Below, one piece after another: positions 1 to 6,545 of a stretch of 16,544 nt of DNA. The position numbers and the translations under genes were made by a program. Source of the stretch: Pseudomonadota bacterium (GTDB taxonomy: Bacteria > Pseudomonadota > Alphaproteobacteria > Rhodospirillales > 2-02-FULL-58-16). The DNA lies in NCBI GenBank assembly GCA_022572335.1, contig JACZWD010000033.1:1-16544 (forward strand), given 5' to 3'. The first letter of the stretch is position 1. Each line of letters begins with the position of its first letter. The notes below the pieces were generated by a model. That model saw nothing but the letters and a program-made list of their open reading frames with translations. It was not told the DNA's origin and made no database searches.

Positions 1-97
1 TGGTTGAGACCCACATCTGGGTAGCGGATTTTGCCGCGCGGGACTTGGCATTCGTGGATTGTTTCCGTTCCTTGTCTCTATTCATGATGAGTTCCAT
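1..97 (-). CDS. Possible partial CDS running off the left edge, unidentified
   Basis: An open minus-strand frame reaches the window edge. Its first ATG is at 97-95 and gives about 32 hydrophilic, Lys/Arg-rich residues (starting MELIMNRDKERK) before the sequence ends. No convincing Shine-Dalgarno precedes it. The same frame is open further upstream to the stop codon of the small lipoprotein at 170-172, with a reading that includes CPITKEIAEAME. Base composition here is visibly lower in GC than the rest of the window. I do not recognise the protein. The opposite strand is also open here, so this may not be a gene at all. Confidence 0.2.
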   Translation of the reverse strand, partial: MELIMNRDKERKQSTNAKSRAAKSATQMWVST

Positions 98-169
98 TGC
101 TTCCGCGATTTCTTTGGTAATGGGACAAACTATGGAAAACCTCGGAAATTTGACAAAGGTGCATTGGCA

Positions 170-334
170 TCAGCACGGGAACACGTCCACGGAAAAAACG
201 ATGCGCTCGTCACCGGGCGGAACCGTTTCGATGGTGGGCCGCTGGTAATCGGACACGGCGCACCCGCCGAGCACCGTCATCCACAGGCCGGCGGCAAGGC
301 CGCTGCGGGGCAAAAAGCCTGCTCGGTAACGCAT
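170..334 (-). CDS. Small putative lipoprotein, 54 aa
   Basis: This encodes a 54-residue protein with a lipoprotein signal: basic start (MRYRAGFLPR), hydrophobic core to about residue 22, and lipobox LGGC with the lipidated cysteine at position 25. Only about 30 mature residues follow (AVSDYQRPTIETVPPGDERI...), ending in Cys. I chose the ATG at 334-332 because AGGAGAGAG lies just upstream on this strand; an in-frame ATG at 370 lacks such a site and would bury the signal peptide. It would be anchored in the inner or outer membrane. The family is not recognised and no function can be given. The frame stays open beyond its TGA stop towards the left edge. Confidence 0.6.
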   Translation of the reverse strand: MRYRAGFLPRSGLAAGLWMTVLGGCAVSDYQRPTIETVPPGDERIVFSVDVFPC

Positions 335-487
335 GGACTCTCTCCTGTTGCCCAGATGACGGAACGACATGCTACCGGAGCCGCCAATAAGCCGGGGTAA
401 TATCGGCTCAATTCATCGTGAGGGCGTGCCTTGGCGGCACGGAGCGGGTCCACGTCACCGTCTAACAGGATGTCGAAGGACTCTCAT

Positions 488-577
488 ATGCCGCGATGGG
501 AGCGCGATCGGGTCATTTGCCAGGCGTGGCGGAGATTTCTTTTGCTGCCACGCCGCCGCCGGCCCCACCGCGCATGA
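488..577 (+). CDS. Possible small basic protein, 29 aa
   Basis: An ATG at 488 follows AAGGA (476-480) by seven bases and opens a 29-codon frame ending at TGA 575-577. The product is very basic and Trp/Arg-rich: it begins MPRWERDRVICQAWRR and ends with a run of arginines and histidine. Short Arg-rich proteins (for example DUF1127) are common in Alphaproteobacteria, but I see no clear match to that family. GC-rich DNA produces Arg-rich frames by chance, so this is only a candidate. Confidence 0.22.
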   Translation: MPRWERDRVICQAWRRFLLLPRRRRPHRA

Positions 578-682
578 CGCAACCCTCACATTTAATTGAT
601 GTTCTGTTGATCGGGTGGTGTGACGGCCATCACAGGCCGGCACTGCCCGGCGGTCCAATGTCCGGGTCAGGTATCGCGCAAC

Positions 683-690
683 AGGAGGTG
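683..690 (+). promoter_or_regulatory. Strong ribosome binding site for the Sel1-repeat gene
   Basis: AGGAGGTG is a near-perfect Shine-Dalgarno sequence nine bases before the ATG at 700. It decides the start of the Sel1-repeat gene against in-frame upstream starts such as 496. Confidence 0.8.
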
Positions 691-699
691 AAAACGGTC

Positions 700-1125
700 A
701 TGACAAAGATTAGCACTTATGGCGCCGAACGCGGCGCTATCGACACCGTGAGACGCACCATCTTTGCCGTCGCGCTGTTCCTCGGCGGAACGTTCTCGGC
801 CCAGGCGGGCTACGAGGATGGAAAGGTCGCCTATGCGCGGGGAGACTACGGCGCAGCGTTTCGCGAGTGGCTGCCCGGTGCCGCGGCCGGCGACGCCCGG
901 GCCCAGCACGTCATTGGGCTTATGTACTCCATCGGCGAAGGCGTTCGGCAGGACGACGTCCAAGCCCACATGTGGATCGACCTGGCTGTGGCCAACTATT
1001 CATCCCCGACGAACCAGCACCGGGCAGCCAGATTCCGCCAGCGCATCGCCGAACGGCTCTCGCCGGAACAACTCCGACGGGCCCGGCACATGGCTCAAGC
1101 GTGGCTGGCGAACCACACCCGGTAA
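700..1125 (+). CDS. Exported Sel1-repeat (TPR-like) protein
   Basis: This 141-residue protein has a Sec-type signal peptide: VRRTIFAVALFLGG followed by cleavage after AQA at residue 36. The mature part begins GYEDGKVAYARGDYGAAFREW, a half-repeat. A canonical Sel1-like repeat follows at about residues 64-98 (GDARAQHVIGLMYSIGEGV, then D..AHMWIDLAVA). The C-terminal 40 residues are helical and Arg-rich (SPEQLRRARHMAQAW). Sel1 repeats are helical hairpins that mediate protein-protein contacts, so a periplasmic scaffold or adaptor role is likely; the partner is unknown. The start at 700 is fixed by AGGAGGTG. It is first in a plus-strand run of envelope genes and ends 12 bases before the next start, consistent with co-transcription. 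Confidence 0.88.
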   Translation: MTKISTYGAERGAIDTVRRTIFAVALFLGGTFSAQAGYEDGKVAYARGDYGAAFREWLPGAAAGDARAQHVIGLMYSIGEGVRQDDVQAHMWIDLAVANYSSPTNQHRAARFRQRIAERLSPEQLRRARHMAQAWLANHTR

Positions 1126-1137
1126 ACGAGCAGGAAC

Positions 1138-1614
1138 ATGAACATCACGCGCATCACCTCGGCGGCGCTGATCGTCCTTTCGCTGTCGGCCTGCGCCGAG
1201 TTGCAGAACAACCCGAAACGGTCCCTGGGCACCCTCCTCGGCGCCGGCCTGGGGGCCCTGGTCGGCTCACAGATCGGCGGCGGCACGGGGCAGCTTGCCG
1301 CGGTGGCCATCGGCGCCCTCGGCGGCGCCTACCTCGGCGGAGAGGTCGGCAGATCTCTTGACAGGGCCGATAAGGCGCACGCGGAACGCACGGCCCGGAA
1401 TGCCCTCGAGTACAACCGGACCGGCGAGACCGTGAGCTGGCGCAATCCGGATTCCGGCAATTCGGGAACCGTCACGCCGACGCGAACCTACCAGACGGTC
1501 AGCGGCCGGAATTGCCGCGAATACCAGACCACCGTCACCGTCGGCGGCCAGAGCAAGGACGCCTACGGGACCGCCTGCCGGCAGGGCGACGGGACCTGGA
1601 AGATCAATCAGTAA
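1138..1614 (+). CDS. Glycine-zipper outer-membrane lipoprotein, 17-kDa surface antigen type
   Basis: A 158-residue lipoprotein. The signal MNITRITSAALIVLSLSAC ends in lipobox LSAC with Cys19. Residues 30-78 form a glycine zipper (LGTLLGAGLGALVGSQIGGG and GALGGAYLGGEVG), the hallmark of the rickettsial 17-kDa antigen / Gly-zipper-2TM family. A C-terminal domain with conserved Trp, Tyr and two cysteines follows (TYQTVSGRNCREYQ, then GTACRQGDGTWKI), as in the RT0821/Lpp0805-type surface proteins. It is predicted to be outer-membrane anchored, with the zipper inserting in or packing against the membrane. AGGA at 1132-1135 is the ribosome binding site. Family assignment is firm; the molecular role of this family is poorly known. 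Confidence 0.9.
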   Translation: MNITRITSAALIVLSLSACAELQNNPKRSLGTLLGAGLGALVGSQIGGGTGQLAAVAIGALGGAYLGGEVGRSLDRADKAHAERTARNALEYNRTGETVSWRNPDSGNSGTVTPTRTYQTVSGRNCREYQTTVTVGGQSKDAYGTACRQGDGTWKINQ

Positions 1615-1655
1615 CCGGCGCGGAGAACGCGCAACACCGGAAAGGAGGATTCGAC

Positions 1656-2156
1656 ATGAACACTTACAAGCATTTTATACCGGGCCTGGTCCTGGCGGGC
1701 GCGCTCCTGCTCGGGCTGCCCGTTCCCGACGCGATGGCCCGCGGCGGAATCGAGATCGGCGTGCTGACCTGTAACAGCGTCGAAGGGACGCGGCGCAACC
1801 TGTTGATCCACTCCACCGTCGACGTGACGTGCGTGTTCAAGACGCCGGAGGGCCAGGAGACCTACACCGGCGAGACCGGCATCGGCCTCGGCGTCGATCT
1901 GAACTGGAACCGCAGCGAGACCACTCATTTCGTGGTGCTCGGCGGCACCTCGGACACGCGCCCCGGCGCCCACTCCCTGGCCGGCACGTACGTCGGCGGC
2001 AAGGCCTCGGCCACGTTCGGCGTCGGCGCGGGCGCGGGCGCTCTCCTCGGCGGCGGCGCCAAGAACATCTCCCTGCAGCCCCTGGCGATCGAGGGCAGCA
2101 GCGGACTCGGCGTCGCCGGCGGCCTGGGGTATCTGATCCTCAAGCCCGGACGGTGA
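1656..2156 (+). CDS. DUF992 family exported protein
   Basis: A 166-residue protein with a signal peptide (MNTYKHFIPGLVLAGALLLG, cleavage near AMA at residue 28). The mature part starts RGGIEIGVLTCNSVEG, and a Cys39/Cys59 pair could form a disulfide. The remaining residues are Gly-rich and beta-like (TYVGGKASATFGVGAGAGAL, then LQPLAIEGSSGLGVAGG), which is the pattern I associate with DUF992, a family of exported proteins found largely in Alphaproteobacteria. The function is unknown. AGGAGG at 1643-1648 fixes the ATG at 1656 over an upstream in-frame start at 1512 that lies inside the preceding gene. It sits 41 bases after the glycine-zipper lipoprotein and 9 bases before the MlaC-like gene. 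Confidence 0.85.
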   Translation: MNTYKHFIPGLVLAGALLLGLPVPDAMARGGIEIGVLTCNSVEGTRRNLLIHSTVDVTCVFKTPEGQETYTGETGIGLGVDLNWNRSETTHFVVLGGTSDTRPGAHSLAGTYVGGKASATFGVGAGAGALLGGGAKNISLQPLAIEGSSGLGVAGGLGYLILKPGR

Positions 2157-2165
2157 CGGTCAGCC

Positions 2166-2951
2166 GTGACCAACCGTCGTCACATGAGTTCCGTGATGGA
2201 ACCGAGCCGCCGCAGCCGGCAGCGCCAACGGGGGCCGCGCCCCGAATCGCCCGTGGCGCGCCTGCGGATGCATGCGCACCGTTGGCTGGTCCTGGTCGCC
2301 GCGTGCGCGGTGCTCGTTGTTGCCGGCGCCGGCACGGCGCAGGCGGCGCGGGTCGAACCCGGGGCGTTCATTCAGGCCTTCGGCGACGGGGCCATCGACG
2401 TGATCAAGGAGCCGGAGTCCAGTCCCGCCCGGCGCAAGCGGCATGTCCGGGAGCTGTTGTCCGAATACTTCGATCTTGACACCATCGGGCGCTTTGTCCT
2501 CGGCCGCCACTGGAGGGCGGCGACGCCGGCCCAGCGAAGGGAATACGCGACCCTGTTCCGCACATTCATTCCTGAAACCTATGCCGTGCGCTTCGAGGCC
2601 CTGCGCGAAACCATTTTCGCGCGCTCCGGCGACGATGCCGGCCGGGTTTTCGAGGCCCTCCGGGTTCGCATCATCCAGGTCCGCCGCGTCAACGAGCGCG
2701 ACAGCCTGGTGACCACGGAAATCGGTTTGCCCGGCCGTGCGCCGCTCCACGTCGCCTACCGGGTGCGGGCCGGCAACGGCGCCTTGAAAATCGTCGACGT
2801 GATCGCGGAAGGGTTAAGCCTGCTTATCACCCGCCGGTCCGAGTTCGCCGCCGTCGTCAAGCGGCACGGTATCGAGGGCTTGCTCGCGATGCTGCGCGCG
2901 CAGGGCGCAAATGCAGACGTAAAGGAGGCGGCACTTGGCAATGCGCGTTGA
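2166..2951 (+). CDS. MlaC-like phospholipid-binding periplasmic protein (Tol/Ttg2D family)
   Basis: A 261-residue product from a GTG start. The N-terminal ~35 residues are Arg-rich and probably not real: in-frame ATGs at 2184, 2196 and 2268 are alternatives, and none has a clear Shine-Dalgarno. A signal peptide (HRWLVLVAACAVLVVAGAGTAQA) ends near residue 60. The mature 200 residues match MlaC length and motifs: YFDLDTIGRFVLGRHWRAAT (residues 101-120) then PAQRREYATLF, and near the end DVIAEGLSLLITRRSEF (211-227) then GIEGLLAMLR. MlaC proteins ferry phospholipids between outer and inner membranes with the MlaFEDB transporter. HpnM of hopanoid loci is a close relative and cannot be excluded. 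No mlaD, mlaE or mlaF is nearby, so its transporter must be encoded elsewhere. Confidence 0.85.
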   Translation: MTNRRHMSSVMEPSRRSRQRQRGPRPESPVARLRMHAHRWLVLVAACAVLVVAGAGTAQAARVEPGAFIQAFGDGAIDVIKEPESSPARRKRHVRELLSEYFDLDTIGRFVLGRHWRAATPAQRREYATLFRTFIPETYAVRFEALRETIFARSGDDAGRVFEALRVRIIQVRRVNERDSLVTTEIGLPGRAPLHVAYRVRAGNGALKIVDVIAEGLSLLITRRSEFAAVVKRHGIEGLLAMLRAQGANADVKEAALGNAR

Positions 2952-3180
2952 AAAGGGGCGTCGGGCGGGAAAGGCCGTTTTGGTCCTCGGCCTGGCAGCC
3001 CTGTTGCTGGGGGCGTGCGCGTACGGAACCCCGTACGGCGGATACTCCGGTTACGGGCACCGTTATGGTGGCGGCTATTACTCGGGCCGGGCACCCTACG
3101 GCTACACCCACCGCTCCGCTTATGGCCATGGGTACCGCGGCCGCTACGGCTACGGCCACCGCTACGGCTACCGGCACTAG
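2941..3180 (+). CDS. Gly/Tyr/His-rich small lipoprotein
   Basis: A 79-residue lipoprotein from the ATG at 2941; a TTG at 2935 would add two residues and lies closer to AGGAGG (2923-2928), so either could be used. The signal peptide ends in lipobox LLGAC. The whole mature chain is low complexity, built from Tyr-Gly, His-Arg and Gly-Gly units (YGTPYGGYSGYGHRYGGGYY and further). There is no fold I recognise. Such chains are usually disordered or surface-exposed, and the His/Tyr content could allow metal binding or crosslinking, but that is speculation. It overlaps the end of the MlaC-like gene by 11 bases, so it is probably co-translated with it. Confidence 0.75.
   Translation: MRVEKGRRAGKAVLVLGLAALLLGACAYGTPYGGYSGYGHRYGGGYYSGRAPYGYTHRSAYGHGYRGRYGYGHRYGYRH
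3044..3176 (+). repeat. Imperfect Tyr-Gly coding repeat
   Basis: The DNA encoding the Gly/Tyr-rich chain is internally repetitive. The 13-base unit CCGCTACGGCTAC occurs exactly at 3141-3153 and 3159-3171 (period 18), with looser relatives upstream. This suggests growth by short tandem duplication. Confidence 0.6.
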
Positions 3181-3480
3181 CGGGACGCACCGCCTGATGG
3201 CCGGAAGCCGCGCCACGCCGGCCGAGGGTGGCGCCGTGTGGCCGGCGACCGCGAAGGCACTGGACGAATGGCAGTCAAAAGAACGGCCTGGGGACGCGAA
3301 CGGTGTCGTGTAGCCGACGCCTGATTCCAATGGTGCGGCATGCCGTCTGGCAAACCGGTGTCATCGTTACAGGCGATCCTCGGTCCATCCTGACCGGCGG
3401 TCGATGCGGCTTGGCGGTGGCAAACGCCCGACGCGGATACCAGATACTCGAAACACGCGGCGCGCTTTACAGCTTGGTTC
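3181..3480. other. Intergenic stretch of 300 bases, no supported gene
   Basis: The spacer holds a GC-rich inverted repeat near its left end (listed separately) and otherwise no gene I can support. The frames open here are short, Arg-rich and lack ribosome binding sites. The promoter of the following acyltransferase-hydrolase gene should lie in its right half, but I find no clear -35/-10 pair. Confidence 0.5.
3216..3247 (+). terminator. GC-rich inverted repeat after the envelope cluster, possible terminator
   Basis: CGCCGGCC (3216-3223) and GGCCGGCG (3240-3247) form a perfect 8-bp stem with a 16-base loop, 35 bases after the last lipoprotein stop. There is no T-run after it, so it is not a standard intrinsic terminator. 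It could slow polymerase or protect the 3' end, or be chance in GC-rich DNA. Confidence 0.3.
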
Positions 3481-5787
3481 ATGGACACAGAAAACGATCT
3501 TGAAATCAGCCGGCCGGTCTACGAATGGACCGCCCGCGCCATTTCAGTCGTGAAGAAGCGTCTCGGGGTCAATATCACACTGCACCACGGCAAAGGCCAG
3601 ATCGAGGCCGGCCAGATATTTCTCTTCAACCACTTCGCCCGTTTCGAGACATTCATTCCGCAGTATTTGATCTTCCAGGAGACGGGGGCGCTTTGCCGCT
3701 CGGTGGGCGCGGCCGAGTTGTTTCGGCGTGACGACGCCTTTTCAAACTACCTGCGCGGTATCGGAGCGGTCCCCAACGACCTTCCCGGTTTACTCCCGTT
3801 CCTTGCCAAAGAGATCCTTCGCGGCCGCAAGATCATCGTTTTCCCCGAGGGCGGGATGGTGAAGGACCGGCAGGTTTTGGACAGCGAAGGCCGCTACAGC
3901 ATCTATTCGCGCACCGCCCGGGAGAGACGCAAACACCACACGGGGGCCGCCGTTCTCGCCTTCACCCTTGAGGCATTCAAAGCGGGGATCCTGGCCATCC
4001 ACGAAGCCAGGGATCTACGGTGTCTGGAATCATGGACCGAAAGGCTGGGACTGGAAACGGTGGAAGACCTTGTGGCGGCCGTGCGGCGCCCGACCCTGAT
4101 CGTTCCCGCCAACATCACCTTCTATCCGATCCGTGTCAGCGACAACATCCTCCGCAAAGGGGTAGAATTCTTCACCGATGGGTTGAGCAAACGGTTCTCC
4201 GAGGAACTGCTCATCGAGGGAAACATCCTGCTCAAACAAACGGATATGGACGTGCGGCTGGGCGATGCGATGGCGCCGGCGGAAGTCTGGCAATGGTGGG
4301 AACGGCAGATTTTTTCTCGTCTGATCCGCAGGATCGACTCCCTGGACGACTTTTTTGCATTGAAACGCGACAAAGGCCGGTGGGACGAGCGCCTCGTCGC
4401 CATGTGCGTGGGCCGCAAAACACTGCGGGTGCGGGACGCCTACATGCGCGAGATGTACGCCGGGGTGACCATCAACCTCAGCCACCTCATTTCGCGGCTG
4501 ATTCTGATGTTCGTGGACAAAGGGCAGACGGAAGTCGGCTACGAGCTGTTTCACAAGGCCCTCTATCTGGCGATTAAGAACGCCCAGAAGGAACCCTCCA
4601 TTCACCTGCACCAGAGCCTGAAAAATCCCGATGCCCACACCGGCGTGGTCGATGGCCGGTGTCCGGGACTCGAGCAGTTCATGTCATCGAAAGCGTGTTC
4701 CCAACTGGTGGAAAGGGACCCTGAGCGATACCGTTTTCTGCCCAAGCTTTGCGAGGAACACGAGTTCGACCGGGTGCGGCTCGAAAACCTCATCTCGGTC
4801 TACGCCAACGAAATGGCGCCGATCCTGGCGGCTAGGCAGGCGGTGGAGAAGGCGATGAACGCCGCGCCGGCTCTTGATGATCGGGCGCTGGCGCACATGC
4901 TTTTCAACGACGAACTCGATTCGTACGCCTGGGACGGGCAATGCTTCTCAGACCGCCGCTGTGAGGAACTCAACCGGCAGGAGACGGCGACAGAGAGCGG
5001 CGAGCCTTATCTGTCGGTGCCCGAGGCGAGCAACGGCCTGGGCATCGTCCTGGTGCACGGCTTCCTTGCCTCGCCTGCCGAACTCCGGGCCTTCGCAAAG
5101 AAGCTGGAGGCGGCCGGTCATCCGGTCGTCGGCGTACGGCTGAAAGGCCATGGGACCTCTCCCTGGGATCTGCGGGATCGAAGCTGGCAGGACTGGTTGG
5201 AGTCCGTCCGGCGGGGGTACAGAATCATGTCGGCCTTTGCGGACCGCATCTGCTTGGTCGGGTTTTCCAGCGGTGGCGCTTTGGCATTGCATCTGGCGGC
5301 CGAGCGGCCGGAACGACTCGCCGGGGTGGCCGCCGTCTCCGCGCCCATGAAATTCCGCAACAAGAACCTGATCTTTGTGCCTCTGGTGCATGGCGCCGCC
5401 AAGCTGACCCGCTGGGTCTCTTCCTTCGAGGGCATCATGCCGTTTCTGCCGAACAAATCGGAACATCCCGATATCAACTATCGAAACATTCCGATACGCG
5501 GCCTTTATGAACTGCGCCGCATGGTCGACGAACTCGATCGTCGTTTGCCCGACGTACAATGCCCGGTAATCCTCGTTCAGGGTACGGAAGACCAGATTGT
5601 CGACCCCAAGAGCGCGGAAATGATCCGCGGGAAGCTTGGGTCCGAGGAAAAAACGCTGCACATGGTTCCCTCCCGGCGACACGGGATCTTGAACGAAGAC
5701 ATCGGGGATACCCACGAGAAGCTTTTATCTTTTCTGGCGTCTCTCGCGGCCTCGGCGTCGACGGACGAGTTGATGGAGTCCGTCTGA
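3481..5787 (+). CDS. PlsC-like acyltransferase fused to alpha/beta hydrolase
   Basis: A 768-residue two-domain enzyme. Residues 40-240 resemble the PlsC/LPLAT acyltransferase fold: NHFARFE at 50-56 reads as the HX4D motif with Glu instead of Asp (His51, Glu56), and FPEGG at 121-125 is motif III. A long helical linker (about 260-500) has no fold I recognise. Residues 518-755 form an alpha/beta hydrolase of the carboxylesterase/monoacylglycerol-lipase type: oxyanion HGF (526-528), nucleophile elbow GFSSG (Ser596), Asp704 in GTEDQIVD and His734 in SRRHGIL complete a triad. No signal peptide is seen, so it is probably cytosolic or membrane-associated. A role in lipid remodelling or neutral-lipid turnover fits both domains but is inferred. 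No Shine-Dalgarno precedes the ATG. GC looks lower than in the flanking genes. It converges with the minus-strand group. Confidence 0.85.
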   Translation: MDTENDLEISRPVYEWTARAISVVKKRLGVNITLHHGKGQIEAGQIFLFNHFARFETFIPQYLIFQETGALCRSVGAAELFRRDDAFSNYLRGIGAVPNDLPGLLPFLAKEILRGRKIIVFPEGGMVKDRQVLDSEGRYSIYSRTARERRKHHTGAAVLAFTLEAFKAGILAIHEARDLRCLESWTERLGLETVEDLVAAVRRPTLIVPANITFYPIRVSDNILRKGVEFFTDGLSKRFSEELLIEGNILLKQTDMDVRLGDAMAPAEVWQWWERQIFSRLIRRIDSLDDFFALKRDKGRWDERLVAMCVGRKTLRVRDAYMREMYAGVTINLSHLISRLILMFVDKGQTEVGYELFHKALYLAIKNAQKEPSIHLHQSLKNPDAHTGVVDGRCPGLEQFMSSKACSQLVERDPERYRFLPKLCEEHEFDRVRLENLISVYANEMAPILAARQAVEKAMNAAPALDDRALAHMLFNDELDSYAWDGQCFSDRRCEELNRQETATESGEPYLSVPEASNGLGIVLVHGFLASPAELRAFAKKLEAAGHPVVGVRLKGHGTSPWDLRDRSWQDWLESVRRGYRIMSAFADRICLVGFSSGGALALHLAAERPERLAGVAAVSAPMKFRNKNLIFVPLVHGAAKLTRWVSSFEGIMPFLPNKSEHPDINYRNIPIRGLYELRRMVDELDRRLPDVQCPVILVQGTEDQIVDPKSAEMIRGKLGSEEKTLHMVPSRRHGILNEDIGDTHEKLLSFLASLAASASTDELMESV

Positions 5788-5838
5788 AAAGCTGCCAATC
5801 CAGCGGCTACGCGCGCCGAACACCCATGCGCCGCGCCT

Positions 5839-6195
5839 TCACGCCACGTTGATCAGGAAACCGAGGCCGATCAGGAGGCTGGCGCCGGCGGTGACGGCGA
5901 TCAGGGTCTTCTGCCAGTCCCGCCAGGGCAGGAACTCCACGGCGAGAAGGCGCAGCCCGCCGGTCAGGTGGGCGGCAAGGAGAATGATCAGCCCCACCTC
6001 GGCGGCCTTGACCAGGGGGCCCTCGGTCCACGCGAGCACGGCGTCCAGGGCCGCCGCGCCCTGGATGGCGCGCGAAAGCACGTAGAAGTGGGCGGGCAGG
6101 AAAAGCGCCAGCAAAAGGCCCGACAGGCGGTGGACGGCGAAGGCCCAGTACGCGGGATGGTCGCGCGACCCGCCGGCAAGCCGGAAGGGGCGCAT
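5839..6195 (-). CDS. Succinate dehydrogenase/fumarate reductase-type membrane anchor, second subunit
   Basis: A 118-residue protein with three transmembrane segments (about 20-44, 62-86 and 97-116). AVHRLSGLLLALFLPAHFYV (residues 21-39) is the HRxSG signature of SdhC-type cytochrome b anchors, and AAHLTGGLRLL (74-84) matches their second histidine motif. His36 and His76 lie within the membrane and are candidate heme ligands; His22 is at the edge. Its role would be to anchor the iron-sulfur subunit and pass electrons to or from quinone. Its ATG overlaps the preceding TGA by one base (TGATG), indicating translational coupling. I cannot say which of the two anchors corresponds to C and which to D. 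The gene is last in the minus-strand group. Confidence 0.85.
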   Translation of the reverse strand: MRPFRLAGGSRDHPAYWAFAVHRLSGLLLALFLPAHFYVLSRAIQGAAALDAVLAWTEGPLVKAAEVGLIILLAAHLTGGLRLLAVEFLPWRDWQKTLIAVTAGASLLIGLGFLINVA

Positions 6196-6545
6196 CAGGC
6201 GCCGCCGAACCCGTACAGGCCGTACGCCGCCTGCCAGCCCGTCCACGCCAGGAGGACGGCGAAGGCGGCCGCCGCCACGTCGATCAGGCGCGCCGGCACC
6301 GGCGTCATCTCGCGCAGGATGGTGCGCAGGCCGATCGGCCCGTGGATGGCGACGGCGGCGACGAACACCCCGTAGAAGGCGAGCCAGCCGGTGTTTCCCT
6401 GCACCCGGCCGATGATCTCCTGGGCGGTCAGGCCGCCCTGCACGGCATAGATGATGGTGCCGATGTGCACCGCGACGACCACCGCCAGGACCATGGCGCT
6501 GATGCGCTGGGCGAGCCACAAAAGGGTTTCGGCGCGGGCGCTCAC
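6195..6545 (-). CDS. Succinate dehydrogenase/fumarate reductase-type membrane anchor, first subunit
   Basis: A 116-residue protein starting with GTG, which overlaps the TGA of the iron-sulfur gene by four bases (GTGA). Three membrane segments are evident at about 13-36, 54-77 and 86-110. QRISAMVLAVVVAVHIGTII contains His27, and YGVFVAAVAIHGPIGLR contains His68 followed by the conserved Gly-Leu-Arg. With the partner subunit this gives four intramembrane histidines, enough for two b hemes; di-heme anchoring is inference. It would act in the inner membrane as the quinone-reactive part of a complex-II-like enzyme. No alternative ATG start gives a full first helix, and the tight overlap supports GTG. 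Confidence 0.85.
   Translation of the reverse strand: MSARAETLLWLAQRISAMVLAVVVAVHIGTIIYAVQGGLTAQEIIGRVQGNTGWLAFYGVFVAAVAIHGPIGLRTILREMTPVPARLIDVAAAAFAVLLAWTGWQAAYGLYGFGGA

Larger units (their letters stand above)
371..699. other. Gene-poor spacer of 329 bases
   Basis: I see no convincing long coding region or RNA gene here. The stretch separates the minus-strand small lipoprotein from the plus-strand envelope cluster, so promoters for both directions probably lie inside it. A TTTAAT hexamer at 591-596 could be a -10 element for the Sel1 gene, but no good -35 pairs with it. One short ORF at 488-577 has a reasonable ribosome binding site and is listed separately. Confidence 0.5.

Noticed and set aside
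496..699. N-terminal extension of the Sel1-repeat gene from the ATG at 496
   Set aside because: It would place ~68 non-secretory residues before a clear signal peptide. AGGAGGTG directly before 700 marks the real start.
3228..3503. A 91-codon plus-strand frame in the spacer before the acyltransferase-hydrolase
   Set aside because: It lacks a Shine-Dalgarno, has Arg-rich GC-driven composition and no domain, and overlaps the start of the next gene out of frame.
5788..5838. Bidirectional terminator between the convergent genes
   Set aside because: The only pairing I find is GCGCG/CGCGC with a loop of about 16 bases and no T-run, too weak to call.
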